Counted from the first letter of the stretch, positions 34,751 through 43,169 are shown. The stretch: DNA of 64,000 nucleotides from Frigidibacter sp. ROC022 (GCF_024723735.1 NZ_JANQDU010000002.1:248001-312000), one strand, 5' to 3'. Notes: generated by a model from the letters alone, not told the origin. Numbers and translations are program-made.

Positions 34751-35263
34751 TCACAGCCGGCGGGCCAGCAGGCCCAGCACGATCAGCGCCAGGCCCTCGG
34801 CCAGAAGCTCGATCCCCAGCAAGAGGCCCAGCAGCACCGTGGCGGCATCGGCGAGGTTGCCAAAGATCATCGCGCCGATCACCACCGAAAGGGCACCGGA
34901 GAGCAGCAGCACCCAGAACAACGGCGTCTCGCGGTTGCGGTAGGCGATCAGCAGCCGGGCTACGCCGGTGGCGATGAACAGCACGCCCAGCAGCACGGTC
35001 AGCGAGACCATGCCGCCCAGCGGATCGGCCAGAAGCGAGACCCCGGCGACCAGCGCCAGCAGGCCGATGAAGCCATGCCAGAGCCGCTGCGGATCGTCCG
35101 GGGTCGAGAAGGCCAGCCAGAGCTGCACCGCGCCGCCGAACAGGAAGGCGACGCCGACGATGGTCGTCACCGCCAGCGAGGCCGCCAGCGGGTTGGTCAG
35201 GGCAAGGATGCCGAGCAGCAGCAACACGATGCCCAGGCCAAGCAGCAGGCTGGCCGGGCGCAT
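34751..35263 (-). CDS. HdeD/DUF308-like membrane protein between leuC and leuD
   Basis: A 170-aa protein with six hydrophobic segments, starting [20 protein letters not shown]. Internal repeats such as GVAFLFGGAVQLWLAF and GVLFIATGVARLLIAY are typical of DUF308/HdeD membrane proteins. HdeD contributes to acid resistance in E. coli; here the role is unknown. A GTG at 35266 and an ATG at 35263 both overlap the leuC stop, so it is translationally coupled to leuC despite its unrelated function. Confidence 0.8.
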   Translation of the reverse strand: MRPASLLLGLGIVLLLLGILALTNPLAASLAVTTIVGVAFLFGGAVQLWLAFSTPDDPQRLWHGFIGLLALVAGVSLLADPLGGMVSLTVLLGVLFIATGVARLLIAYRNRETPLFWVLLLSGALSVVIGAMIFGNLADAATVLLGLLLGIELLAEGLALIVLGLLARRL

Positions 35264-36666
35264 CACGAAAGCTCCCGCACGTCGGTCAGATGCCCGGTCA
35301 CCGCCGCAGCCGCCGCCATCGCCGGGCTCATCAGATGGGTGCGTCCGCCGCGACCCTGACGACCTTCGAAGTTGCGGTTCGAGGTGGCCGCACAGCGTTC
35401 ACCCGGGCTCAGCTGATCGGGGTTCATCGCCAGGCACATCGAGCAGCCGGCCAGGCGCCATTCGAAGCCGGCCTCCTTGAAGATGTCGGCCAGGCCCTCC
35501 TCTTCGGCCTGCAACCGGACCAGGCCCGAGCCGGGGACCACCATGGCGCGCATCCCCTCCTTGATCTTCCTGCCCTTCACGATCTCGGCCGCGGCCCGCA
35601 GATCCTCGATCCGGCCATTTGTGCAGGAGCCGATGAAGACGGTATCGATCTGGATGTCCTGCAGCTTCTGGCCCGGCTTCAGGCCCATGTAGTCGAGCGC
35701 CCGCTGCGCCGCCTCGACCTTGCCGCCGGTGAAGCTCGACGGATCGGGGACGGTGGCGTCGATCGGCAGGACGTCCTCGGGCGAGGTGCCCCAAGTGACG
35801 ACCGGGGCGATATCCTCGCCCCTCAGGGTGACGACCTTGTCCCAATGCGCATCGGGGTCGGATTTCAGCGTTTTCCACCAGGCCAGCGCGGCCTCCCACT
35901 GGGCGCCCTTCGGGGCATGCGGGCGGCCCTGGACATAGTCGAAGGTCTTCTGGTCGGGGGCGATCAGGCCGGCGCGGGCGCCGCCCTCGATGGCCATGTT
36001 GCAGACCGTCATCCGGCCTTCCATCGACAGGTCCTCGATCGCCGAGCCCATGTATTCGATGACATAGCCGGTGCCGCCGGCGGTGCCGGTCTTGCCGATC
36101 ACCGAGAGGGTGATGTCCTTGGCGGTCACGCCGGGGCGCAGATGGCCGGTGATCTCGACCTTCATGTTCTTGGATTTCTTCTGGATCAGCGTCTGGGTGG
36201 CCAGCACATGCTCGACCTCCGAGGTGCCGATGCCATGCGCCAGCGCCCCGAAGGCGCCGTGGGTCGCGGTGTGGCTGTCGCCGCAGACCACGGTCATCCC
36301 CGGCAGGGTCCAGCCCTGTTCCGGCCCGACGATATGGACGATGCCCTGGCGGATGTCCGACACCGGATAGTAATGGATGCCGGTCTCCTTGGCATTCTGG
36401 TCGAGCGCCTCGACCTGAATCCGGCTTTCCTCGTTGTCGATGCCCTTCTCGCGGTCCCAGGTGGTGGGAACGTTGTGATCGGGCACCGCGATCGTCTTGT
36501 CGGGCGCGCGGACCTTGCGACCGGTCAGGCGCAGGCCTTCGAAGGCCTGCGGGCTGGTCACTTCATGGACCAGGTGGCGGTCGATGTAGAGCAGGCAGGT
36601 CCCGTCATCGGCCTGATGGGCGACATGGGCATCCCAGATCTTGTCGTAGAGTGTCTTCGGCGACAT
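35263..36666 (-). CDS. leuC: 3-isopropylmalate dehydratase large subunit
   Basis: A 467-aa aconitase-family subunit carrying the [4Fe-4S] cluster. Cluster Cys residues are in [14 protein letters not shown] and in [14 protein letters not shown]. Other landmarks: [20 protein letters not shown] and [17 protein letters not shown]. It isomerises 2- to 3-isopropylmalate with LeuD. A GGAGAC precedes the ATG. The first gene of a leuC-hdeD-leuD string; a 28-aa ORF (36721-36807) lies upstream on the same strand. Confidence 0.96.
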   Translation of the reverse strand: MSPKTLYDKIWDAHVAHQADDGTCLLYIDRHLVHEVTSPQAFEGLRLTGRKVRAPDKTIAVPDHNVPTTWDREKGIDNEESRIQVEALDQNAKETGIHYYPVSDIRQGIVHIVGPEQGWTLPGMTVVCGDSHTATHGAFGALAHGIGTSEVEHVLATQTLIQKKSKNMKVEITGHLRPGVTAKDITLSVIGKTGTAGGTGYVIEYMGSAIEDLSMEGRMTVCNMAIEGGARAGLIAPDQKTFDYVQGRPHAPKGAQWEAALAWWKTLKSDPDAHWDKVVTLRGEDIAPVVTWGTSPEDVLPIDATVPDPSSFTGGKVEAAQRALDYMGLKPGQKLQDIQIDTVFIGSCTNGRIEDLRAAAEIVKGRKIKEGMRAMVVPGSGLVRLQAEEEGLADIFKEAGFEWRLAGCSMCLAMNPDQLSPGERCAATSNRNFEGRQGRGGRTHLMSPAMAAAAAVTGHLTDVRELS

Positions 36667-36720
36667 CTGTCGTCTCCGTGGATTGTCTTCGGAAATTGGG
36701 CGTACGGAAGGGTCCGGGCC

Positions 36721-36807
36721 TCAGACCCGCGCCAGAACGCAGCTGATGGCGCTCCAGAAGCGCCACGGCAGGCGGGCGCGATCGCCGATATCAAAGACCG
36801 GTATCAT
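36721..36807 (-). CDS. Possible 28-aa leader peptide upstream of leuC
   Basis: A 29-codon ORF beginning MIPVFDIGDRARLPWRFWSA and ending CVLARV. It is preceded by GAGGAG, although 12 nt upstream of the ATG. It ends 54 bp before the leuC ATG. It is not a classical Leu-rich attenuator (two Leu codons), but contains several branched-chain residues. It may be a leader peptide or chance. Confidence 0.35.
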   Translation of the reverse strand: MIPVFDIGDRARLPWRFWSAISCVLARV

Positions 36808-36845
36808 GCCTGTCAGATACTCCTCACCGGGCGGTCTCGCAAGGG

Positions 36846-37064
36846 TTACGGTTTGGCGACGGCCTCGAGCAGGTCGCCGGGCTGGCAGTCCAGCGCGGCG
36901 CAGATGCGCGCCAGGGTTTCGAACCGGATGCCCTTCACCTTGCCGGACTTCAGCAGCGACAGGTTCTGTTCGGTGATCCCGACCTGCCGCGCCAGATCGC
37001 GCGAGGTCATCTTTCGCCGGGCCAGCATCACGTCGAGACGCACGACGATCTGCATGGTCTGCAT
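36846..37064 (-). CDS. Small XRE-family helix-turn-helix regulator
   Basis: A 72-aa Cro/C1-type HTH: VVRLDVMLARRKMTSRDLAR, VGITEQNLSLLKSGKVKGIR, then FETLARICAALDCQPGDLLE. This is the YozG-like minimal form. It follows a DUF2975 membrane protein with a TGATG overlap, a known recurring pair. It probably regulates its own operon through the palindrome at 37617-37635. Confidence 0.9.
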   Translation of the reverse strand: MQTMQIVVRLDVMLARRKMTSRDLARQVGITEQNLSLLKSGKVKGIRFETLARICAALDCQPGDLLEAVAKP

Positions 37065-37594
37065 CAGACGAACCCCTCGTTCTCGCGGGCGATACGGGCG
37101 GCTTCGCGCTGCGTCCAGCCGATGGTGATCAACAGGCCCGCGGCCAGTATCTGCCCCAGGTCGGCGCCTTCGAAGCTGATCGACAGAACCCGCTGCCCGG
37201 GCGGGTTGGCCAGGCTGACCAGCGCGATCTGCGCCGGCCGCGCCACCAGTTCCAGCGCCACCGCCGCCAGCAGCCCGACCCCGATCCGCTGGATGTTCCG
37301 CGCGCAGGCCGGGCTCAGCGCCTCGCCCCCGGCATAGAGGCCGAACAAATCCGCCATCCGGCCCAGGACATAGAGCATGGCAAAGCCCGGGACCGCGCCG
37401 ACAAGCGCCACCGCGGCACGGTGCGGGCCGCTCAGCGAGGTCTCGGGCACCAGCCGCGCAGCCCGGCGCAGGCCATCGGGCAGCACCGCGAACAGGATGC
37501 CGTAGACCAGCGCAAGCACCAGGATGACCATGGCCACGATGGTCAGAACGCGCAGCACGGCGGCCCATCGGCGCAGATGTCTCAACTCTTCCAT
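37064..37594 (-). CDS. DUF2975 membrane protein
   Basis: A 176-aa protein with four hydrophobic segments (VLTIVAMVILVLALVYGILF; VALVGAVPGFAMLYVLGRMA; IGVGLLAAVALELVARPAQI; LGQILAAGLLITIGWTQREA). The arrangement, with FGLYAGGEALSPACARNIQR in the middle, matches DUF2975 proteins that occur with small XRE regulators. Start ATG 37594 is preferred over 37597 because GGAGG at 37601-37605 then has 6-nt spacing. Function unknown. Confidence 0.8.
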   Translation of the reverse strand: MEELRHLRRWAAVLRVLTIVAMVILVLALVYGILFAVLPDGLRRAARLVPETSLSGPHRAAVALVGAVPGFAMLYVLGRMADLFGLYAGGEALSPACARNIQRIGVGLLAAVALELVARPAQIALVSLANPPGQRVLSISFEGADLGQILAAGLLITIGWTQREAARIARENEGFV

Positions 37595-37616
37595 CATTCC
37601 CCTCCGGCATGAAACC

Positions 37617-37635
37617 TTTATCGTAATACGATAAA
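37617..37635. promoter_or_regulatory. Perfect 19-bp palindrome upstream of the DUF2975-XRE operon
   Basis: TTTATCGTA-A-TACGATAAA, a perfect inverted repeat with 9-bp arms and one central base, is AT-rich inside a GC-rich genome. It ends 22 bp before the DUF2975 start codon. The downstream XRE protein is the natural candidate to bind it for autoregulation. Confidence 0.65.
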
Positions 37636-37960
37636 TGATTCGCGCAGGAAGGTGAAGCCGCCTGTGACCCGCCCGCCGCATCCCCCGCGAACCGGGCCCG
37701 CCGGAAGACAGCCCGGCGGAGTCGGTGGCCGTGCGGCCGGGCGGGTTTCGCCTGCCGGTCGGGGCCGGCCAAAATCGGGGGCAGCATCATTTCGGCTTCT
37801 GGGATAGGATCAAGCAACATGGTCTCCGGGTTCCCCGCCCGCAGCGGGGGTCGGAAGGTCCGGCACCGGTCATCCGGCCCCGCGAGACCGCCAGATCGAC
37901 CGGACCGGCGGACCCCGGACCCTCTGCCGGGGAGCGCGCCCGGACCAGCCGGAGTTGCCG
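37636..37960. other. Gene-free interval between the DUF2975 operon and the transglutaminase gene
   Basis: About 325 bp of divergent promoter region. Apart from GC-rich short inverted repeats (for example CCGCCGG pairing with CCGGCGG near 37699-37720) nothing coding is supported; frames crossing it are shadows. Confidence 0.5.
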
Positions 37961-38740
37961 ATGATCCTGAGCATCGAAACCTATCTCGACTACCAGCTCG
38001 CCGGGCTGACCTCGGCGATCCTGCAGGTCGAGGCCGCGGCGATGCCCGACCAGGCCATTCTGTCGAGCGAGTTGGTCCTGTCGCCGCATGCGCATTTCTC
38101 GCGGGTCGATTCGGACGGGTCGCTGGGCCAGCGGGTGCTGCTGGAACTGAGCAACCGGCTGGAGACGACTTATCGCGCCCGGGTCGAGATCAAGCGCCCC
38201 CCTGTCGATCTGGCCGGCCTGCCCGCGACCCCGATCCACCTGCTGCCCGGCCCGGTGCTGCGCTATCTGATGGGCTCGCGCTTCTGCCCCTCGGACCGCT
38301 TCCAGAACTATGTCGCGGCGGAATTCGGCGACAGCGCCGGCGGGGCGCGGATTCAGGCGATGCGCGACTGGATCCGGACGCATCTGACCTATGTGCCGGG
38401 TGAAAGCGACAGCACCACCACGGCGCTGGAGACCTTCGTGCAGCGCCGCGGCGTCTGTCGCGACTTTGCCCATGTGATGATCACCCTGGCCCGGGCCAGC
38501 GGCATCCCGGCTCGGATCGCCAGCGCCTATGCCCTGCTGGAGCCGCCGCAGGATTTCCACGCCGTGGCCGAGGTGTTCCTCGACGGCGGCTGGCATATGG
38601 TCGATGCAACCGGCATGGCCCGGCCCGAGGAAATGGCCCGGATCGGGGTCGGGCGCGACGCGGCGGATGTCTCGTTCCTGACCGTCTATGGCCAGGCGAC
38701 GCTGATCCGGCAGTCGGTCGAGGTGCGTCGCGACGGCTGA
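37961..38740 (+). CDS. Transglutaminase-like family protein
   Basis: A 259-aa protein with an N-terminal beta domain and a transglutaminase core. Triad residues are visible: Cys in QRRGVCRDFAHV, His in PPQDFHAVAEVFL, Asp in GWHMVDATGM. The segment DWIRTHLTYVPGESDSTTTA precedes the Cys, as in bacterial transglutaminase/peptidase-like enzymes of YebA type. It is probably cytosolic, with no signal peptide. ATG 37961; a TTG 6 bp upstream is less likely. Confidence 0.85.
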   Translation: MILSIETYLDYQLAGLTSAILQVEAAAMPDQAILSSELVLSPHAHFSRVDSDGSLGQRVLLELSNRLETTYRARVEIKRPPVDLAGLPATPIHLLPGPVLRYLMGSRFCPSDRFQNYVAAEFGDSAGGARIQAMRDWIRTHLTYVPGESDSTTTALETFVQRRGVCRDFAHVMITLARASGIPARIASAYALLEPPQDFHAVAEVFLDGGWHMVDATGMARPEEMARIGVGRDAADVSFLTVYGQATLIRQSVEVRRDG

Positions 38741-38745
38741 CGCCT

Positions 38746-38761
38746 GCGCGACAAGTCGCGC
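38746..38761. terminator. Hairpin after the transglutaminase gene
   Basis: GCGCGA-CAAG-TCGCGC, a 6-bp stem starting 5 bp after the stop. It shares the core CGCGACAAGTCGCG with the hairpin at 33993-34012. Confidence 0.4.
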
Positions 38762-38882
38762 TAATCGGTGGCTCCCCGTTGAGATTTGCCCGGCCAGATG
38801 TTACTTTATGGTCACGGCCGTCGTGCCAACGTCGCGCATCCGGGCCCTTCGGGACCGGAGCGGCGAAACACCAAGGAGGACA

Positions 38883-38942
38883 ATGTCCTGTCACAGACCA
38901 CTGTTGCGGTCCAGTCCAAGACCGCCCCGGGGATGGCAATGA
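38883..38942 (+). CDS. Short upstream ORF coupled to rsfS
   Basis: Nineteen codons (MSCHRPLLRSSPRPPRGWQ) preceded by a strong AAGGAGG at 38873-38879. Its TGA overlaps the ATG at 38939 proposed for rsfS (ATGA). It may be a translational leader. Alternatively the ribosome-binding site serves a CTG start at 38888 in the rsfS frame. Confidence 0.4.
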   Translation: MSCHRPLLRSSPRPPRGWQ

Positions 38943-39307
38943 CTGCCGATCCGACCCAAGTTCCCAGCGACAAGCTTCTGGAACGCATTCTGGACTCGCT
39001 CGACGATGACAAAGCCGAAGACGTGGTCTCGATTCCCCTGAAGGGGAAATCCGAGATGGCGGATTTCATGGTGATCTGCTCGGGTCGCTCGTCGCGCCAG
39101 GTCGTGTCGATCGCCGAGAATCTCTCGGAACGGCTGAAGCACGAATTCGGCGTGGTATCGAAGATCGAGGGCAAGGATCAGGGCGACTGGGTGCTGATCG
39201 ACGCCGGCGACATCATCATCCATGTCTTCCGTCCCGAAGTGCGCGAGTTCTACCAGCTCGAGAAGATGTGGCTGTCACCGGTTCCGGGCGCGGCGGCAAC
39301 CGTCTGA
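38939..39307 (+). CDS. rsfS: Ribosome silencing factor RsfS
   Basis: About 122 aa of the RsfS/Iojap family: LLERILDSLDDDKAEDVVSI, then ADFMVICSGRSSRQVVSIAE, KIEGKDQGDWVLIDAGDIII and the signature FRPEVREFYQLEKMW. It binds uL14 and blocks 70S joining in starvation. The start is uncertain: ATG 38939 overlaps a short ORF that has the only good ribosome-binding site, ATG 38933 is 6 bp upstream, and an in-frame CTG 38888 fits the spacing. It is followed 4 bp downstream by rlmH. Confidence 0.9.
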   Translation: MTADPTQVPSDKLLERILDSLDDDKAEDVVSIPLKGKSEMADFMVICSGRSSRQVVSIAENLSERLKHEFGVVSKIEGKDQGDWVLIDAGDIIIHVFRPEVREFYQLEKMWLSPVPGAAATV

Positions 39308-39311
39308 ACCG

Positions 39312-39782
39312 GTGCTGCGGGTAACGCTCTGCGCCGTGGGCCGCCTGCGGGCGGGGCCGGAACTTGCGCTGACGAAAGATTATCTGGAACGTTTCGGAAA
39401 GACCGGCCGGGCCCTGGGCCTCGGCCCGGCGCGGGTGGTCGAGGTCGATGCCAAGGGCGCCGGCCAGTCCGCCGAGGGCACCCTGCTGAGCCGGGCGATT
39501 CCCGACGGCGCGGTGATCTGCTGCCTGGACGAGCGCGGCAAGCTGCTGTCCTCACCCGATTTCGCGGCGCTGCTGGCAGGCTGGCGTGACCAGGGCCGGC
39601 CGGATGTGGCCTTTGTCATCGGCGGTGCCGACGGCATCGCGCCCGATCTGCGCGACCGTGCCGACAGCGCGATCAGCTTCGGCCCGATGGTCTGGCCGCA
39701 TATGCTGGCCCGGGTGATGTTGACCGAGCAGCTTTATCGCGCCACGCAGATTCTGGCCGGGACGCCCTATCACCGGGTCTAG
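39312..39782 (+). CDS. rlmH: 23S rRNA pseudouridine-1915 N3-methyltransferase
   Basis: A 156-aa SPOUT methyltransferase. Landmarks: VTLCAVGRLRAGPELALTKD, CCLDERGKLLSSPDFAALL, DVAFVIGGADGIAPDLR and the C-terminal ARVMLTEQLYRATQILAGTP with PYHRV. It methylates pseudouridine 1915 in helix 69 of 23S rRNA on the 70S ribosome. GTG 39312 starts it 4 bp after the rsfS stop; rsfS-rlmH is a widespread pair. Confidence 0.95.
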   Translation: MLRVTLCAVGRLRAGPELALTKDYLERFGKTGRALGLGPARVVEVDAKGAGQSAEGTLLSRAIPDGAVICCLDERGKLLSSPDFAALLAGWRDQGRPDVAFVIGGADGIAPDLRDRADSAISFGPMVWPHMLARVMLTEQLYRATQILAGTPYHRV

Positions 39783-39800
39783 AAGAGCGGCCCGTCGGCG

Positions 39801-40112
39801 CTACTTGTGGGCCAGCTGACAGCCCTGGGTGGTGGGCATCAGGGCGCAGAGGTTGCTGGTCAGGTCCTGTCTGGCCGCGGCGCTTTCGCCCACGACAAGC
39901 CTTGCCGTGCCGCCTGCCTTCCGGCGCACCGTGGCAATTTCGTCCCCCAGGGCACCGCCGAGATAGCCGTTGCTGCCGCCTGCATCCTTCTGGGCGACCG
40001 GCGCGGCAATCACCTTGGCCACCGAGGTTTTCGAAAGTGTCAGCAGGCCCTGCGCGGCGACAGGCGCGGCGGTCAGGGCAAGCACAGCGGCAAGGATTGG
40101 TAATCTGATCAT
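39801..40112 (-). CDS. Small secreted hypothetical protein
   Basis: A 103-aa protein with a signal peptide (MIRLPILAAVLALTAAPVAA) and a polar, Lys/Arg-containing mature part (GDEIATVRRKAGGTARLVVG, CALMPTTQGCQL). Start ATG 40112 has AGGAG 8 nt upstream. There are two cysteines in the mature protein. No family recognised. It is convergent with rlmH. Confidence 0.6.
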   Translation of the reverse strand: MIRLPILAAVLALTAAPVAAQGLLTLSKTSVAKVIAAPVAQKDAGGSNGYLGGALGDEIATVRRKAGGTARLVVGESAAARQDLTSNLCALMPTTQGCQLAHK

Positions 40113-40205
40113 TGGAATGACTCCTGTTCCCATGCCGCCACTCTAGGGCCCGCCGCCGCCGGTTCCAAATGACAAAGGTTCTTATGAAGGACAGACTCCA
40201 CATGA

Positions 40206-40220
40206 GAACAAAACGGGAAT
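40206..40220. promoter_or_regulatory. SOS-box-like site upstream of dnaE2
   Basis: GAAC-AAAACGG-GAAT matches the alphaproteobacterial LexA consensus GAAC-N7-GAAC except for the last base. It lies 30 bp before the dnaE2 ATG at 40251, and the imuB gene in this window has an exact site, so LexA control is plausible. Confidence 0.65.
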
Positions 40221-40250
40221 ATATTGCCCGTCCACAACCCTCCGAGTCGC

Positions 40251-43145
40251 ATGTTCATCGAACTGTCCGTCACCTCCAACTTCAGCTTCCTGACCGGCGG
40301 CTCGCATCCCGAGGAATATGTCGATCAGGCGGCGGCGATGGGCATGGCCGGGCTGGCGGTGGCGGATGCCAACTCGGTCGCCGGGATCGTCCGGGCGCAT
40401 GTCCGGGCACGCGAGGTGGCGCGGCTGGTGCAGCAGCGGCGCGAGGCCGACCGCGATCCGATCGGCCCGCCCTGCCCCGAGGGGCTGCCGCGCCCGGTCT
40501 CGGCGCCGATCTACACCACGCCAAGGCTGATCCCGGCGGCGCGGCTGGTGCTGCGCGATGGCTTCACCGCCACGGCCCTGCCGCGCGACCGGGCCGCCTG
40601 GGGAAATCTCTGCCGCCTGCTGACCCTGGGCCGGACCCGCACCGCCAAGGGCAGCTGCGACCTGGGGATGGACGACCTGCTGGACCGGGGCGCCGGGCTG
40701 GAACTGCTGCTGCACCCGCCCGCGGAGAAGGTGGACCGATGGCGGACGCAGGCGGCCCGGCTGCTGCGCCGCTTCCCCGGCCAGCTCTCGCTGCTGATGG
40801 CCCCCGCCTATGACGGCCGCGACCCGGCGCGCTTCGACCGGCTGGCCGCGCTGGCCGGCAGCCTCGGCATCCCCACCGTCGCCTCGGCCCTGCCCCTGAT
40901 GCACCACGCCCGCCGCCGCCGTCTGACCGACGTGCTGACCGCGGTGCGGCTGGGCAAGCGGGTGGACGAACTGGGCCGCGCCGCCCAGGCCAATGCCGAA
41001 CGGCGCCTGCGCTCGGAACCCGAGATGCTGCGGCTGTTCCGCGGCCATGAGGCGGCGGTGCATCGCGCCGGAGAGATCGCGGAAGGGCTGACCTTCAGCC
41101 TCGACCAGCTGCGTTACGAATACCCCTCCGAGCTCGCCGGCAACGAGACCCCGGCCCGCCGCCTGGAACGTCTCGCCCATGCCGGGCTGCGCTGGCGCTA
41201 CCCGTCCGGTGCGCCGGAACGGGTCAAGGCGCTGATGGCGCATGAGCTGCAACTGATCAGCAAGCTGGGCTATGAGCCCTATTTCCTCACCGTCCATGAC
41301 ATCGTCGATTTCGCCCGCTCGCGCGGGATTCTCTGCCAGGGACGGGGCAGCGCCGCCAATTCGGTGGTCTGCTACTGCCTGGGCGTCACCAGCGTCTCCC
41401 CCGAGATCGGCACCATGGTCTTTGAACGCTTCGTTTCCGAAGCCCGCGACGAGCCGCCGGACATCGACGTGGATTTCGAACATGAACGCCGCGAAGAGGT
41501 GATCCAGCATATCTACGAACGCTATGGCCGGCACCGGGCCGGGCTTTGCGCCACCGTCATCCATTATCGCGGCAAGCGCGCGATCCGCGAGGTGGGGCGG
41601 GCCATGGGCCTGTCGGACGACACGTTGTCGGCGCTGTCCTCGCAGCTTTGGGGGTTCTTCTCCTCGGCCGGGCTGGAAGACCAGCGGCTGCGCGAGATCG
41701 GGCTTGACCCGACCGACCGGCGGCTCGCCCAGACCATGGAGCTGATCTATGAAATCCAGGGCTTCCCCCGGCATCTGAGCCAGCATGTCGGCGGCTTCAT
41801 CATCACCGAGGGAAGGCTGGACGAGCTGGTTCCGGTCGAGAATGCGACGATGGAGGACCGGACGGTCATCTGCTGGGACAAGGACGATATCGACGCCCTG
41901 GGCATCCTCAAGGTCGATATCCTGGCGCTTGGCATGCTGACCTGCATCCGCAAGGCCTTCGACCTGGTCGCCCAGCACCACGGCACCGATTACAGCCTGG
42001 CCACCCTGCCGCCCGAGGATCCGGCCGTCTACGACATGCTCTGCAAGGCGGATTCGGTCGGGGTCTTTCAGGTCGAAAGCCGGGCCCAGATGAACTTCCT
42101 GCCCCGGATGCGGCCGCGCTGTTTCTACGATCTGGTGATCGAGGTCGCGATCATCCGCCCCGGCCCGATCCAGGGCGACATGGTGCATCCCTTCATCCGG
42201 CGCCGGAATGGCGAGGAACAGGTCAGCTTTCCCTCGGACGCGCTCGGCCAGGTGCTGGGCAAGACCCTTGGCGTGCCGCTGTTTCAGGAACAGGCGATGC
42301 AGATCGCCATCATCGGGGCCGGGTTTTCGCCGGAAGAGGCCGACCGGCTGCGACGCTCTCTTGCGACCTTCAAGAAACATGGCAGCGTCAGCGAATTTCA
42401 CGACCGGTTCCTGCGCGGCATGAAGGCGAATGGCTATGACGAGGAATTTGCGCAGCGCTGCTTCTCCCAGATCGAGGGTTTCGGCTCCTACGGCTTTCCC
42501 GAAAGCCATGCCGCCAGCTTCGCGCTGCTGGTCTATGCCTCGGCCTGGCTGAAGTGCCATCACCCCGGGATTTTCGCCTGCGCGCTGCTGAACTCGCAGC
42601 CGATGGGTTTCTACGCTCCCGCCCAGATCGTCCGCGATGCGCGCCAGCACGGGGTGCGGGTGCTGCCGGTCTCGATCAACGAAAGCTATTGGGACAACGT
42701 GATGGAGCCGGACGACCGCGGCGCCCTGGCGTTGCGGCTGGGGTTCCGGCAGATCCGCGGGCTGAAATCGGAAGAGGCCGCCTGGATCACCGCCGCGCGC
42801 GGCAATGGCTATACCTCGGTCGAGGATGTCTGGCGCCGCGCCGGAACCGATCCGCTGACCCTGCGGCTGCTGGCCGAAGCGGATTGCTTTGCCGGCCTGC
42901 GGCTGACCCGGCGCGAGGCGCTCTGGCAAGCCAAGGCGCTGACCGCGCCGGAACCGCTGCCGCTGTTCGCGGGCGATCTCGATGGCGAGGGGATCGCGGA
43001 ACCGGCGGTCAGCCTGCCGCAGATGACCGAGGGCGAGGAGGTGGTCGAGGATTACGTCGCCATGCGGCTGACCCTGCGGGCGCATCCGCTGGCCCTGCTG
43101 CGGCATATCCTGACGCCCGAGACGGCCGGGGCCGGGGAACTCTAG
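40251..43145 (+). CDS. dnaE2: Error-prone DNA polymerase DnaE2 (ImuC), C-terminally truncated
   Basis: A 964-aa C-family polymerase. The PHP domain starts MFIELSVTSNFSFLTGGSHP. The polymerase core has CQGRGSAANSVVCYCLGVTS and the catalytic Asp pair Asp404/Asp406 in EPPDIDVDFEH. Further core landmarks are GGFIITEGRLDELVPVENAT and FPESHAASFALLVYASAWLK. It replicates over lesions with ImuA/ImuB. The protein stops shortly after EDYVAMRLTLRAHPLALLRH, where family members normally continue into an OB-fold of about 100 residues, so this domain is missing. ATG 40251 is chosen over a TTG at 40224. A GST gene lies just downstream on the other strand. Confidence 0.92.
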   Translation: MFIELSVTSNFSFLTGGSHPEEYVDQAAAMGMAGLAVADANSVAGIVRAHVRAREVARLVQQRREADRDPIGPPCPEGLPRPVSAPIYTTPRLIPAARLVLRDGFTATALPRDRAAWGNLCRLLTLGRTRTAKGSCDLGMDDLLDRGAGLELLLHPPAEKVDRWRTQAARLLRRFPGQLSLLMAPAYDGRDPARFDRLAALAGSLGIPTVASALPLMHHARRRRLTDVLTAVRLGKRVDELGRAAQANAERRLRSEPEMLRLFRGHEAAVHRAGEIAEGLTFSLDQLRYEYPSELAGNETPARRLERLAHAGLRWRYPSGAPERVKALMAHELQLISKLGYEPYFLTVHDIVDFARSRGILCQGRGSAANSVVCYCLGVTSVSPEIGTMVFERFVSEARDEPPDIDVDFEHERREEVIQHIYERYGRHRAGLCATVIHYRGKRAIREVGRAMGLSDDTLSALSSQLWGFFSSAGLEDQRLREIGLDPTDRRLAQTMELIYEIQGFPRHLSQHVGGFIITEGRLDELVPVENATMEDRTVICWDKDDIDALGILKVDILALGMLTCIRKAFDLVAQHHGTDYSLATLPPEDPAVYDMLCKADSVGVFQVESRAQMNFLPRMRPRCFYDLVIEVAIIRPGPIQGDMVHPFIRRRNGEEQVSFPSDALGQVLGKTLGVPLFQEQAMQIAIIGAGFSPEEADRLRRSLATFKKHGSVSEFHDRFLRGMKANGYDEEFAQRCFSQIEGFGSYGFPESHAASFALLVYASAWLKCHHPGIFACALLNSQPMGFYAPAQIVRDARQHGVRVLPVSINESYWDNVMEPDDRGALALRLGFRQIRGLKSEEAAWITAARGNGYTSVEDVWRRAGTDPLTLRLLAEADCFAGLRLTRREALWQAKALTAPEPLPLFAGDLDGEGIAEPAVSLPQMTEGEEVVEDYVAMRLTLRAHPLALLRHILTPETAGAGEL

Positions 43146-43169
43146 CCAAGGGCGGGACGGGCGCGCCGA

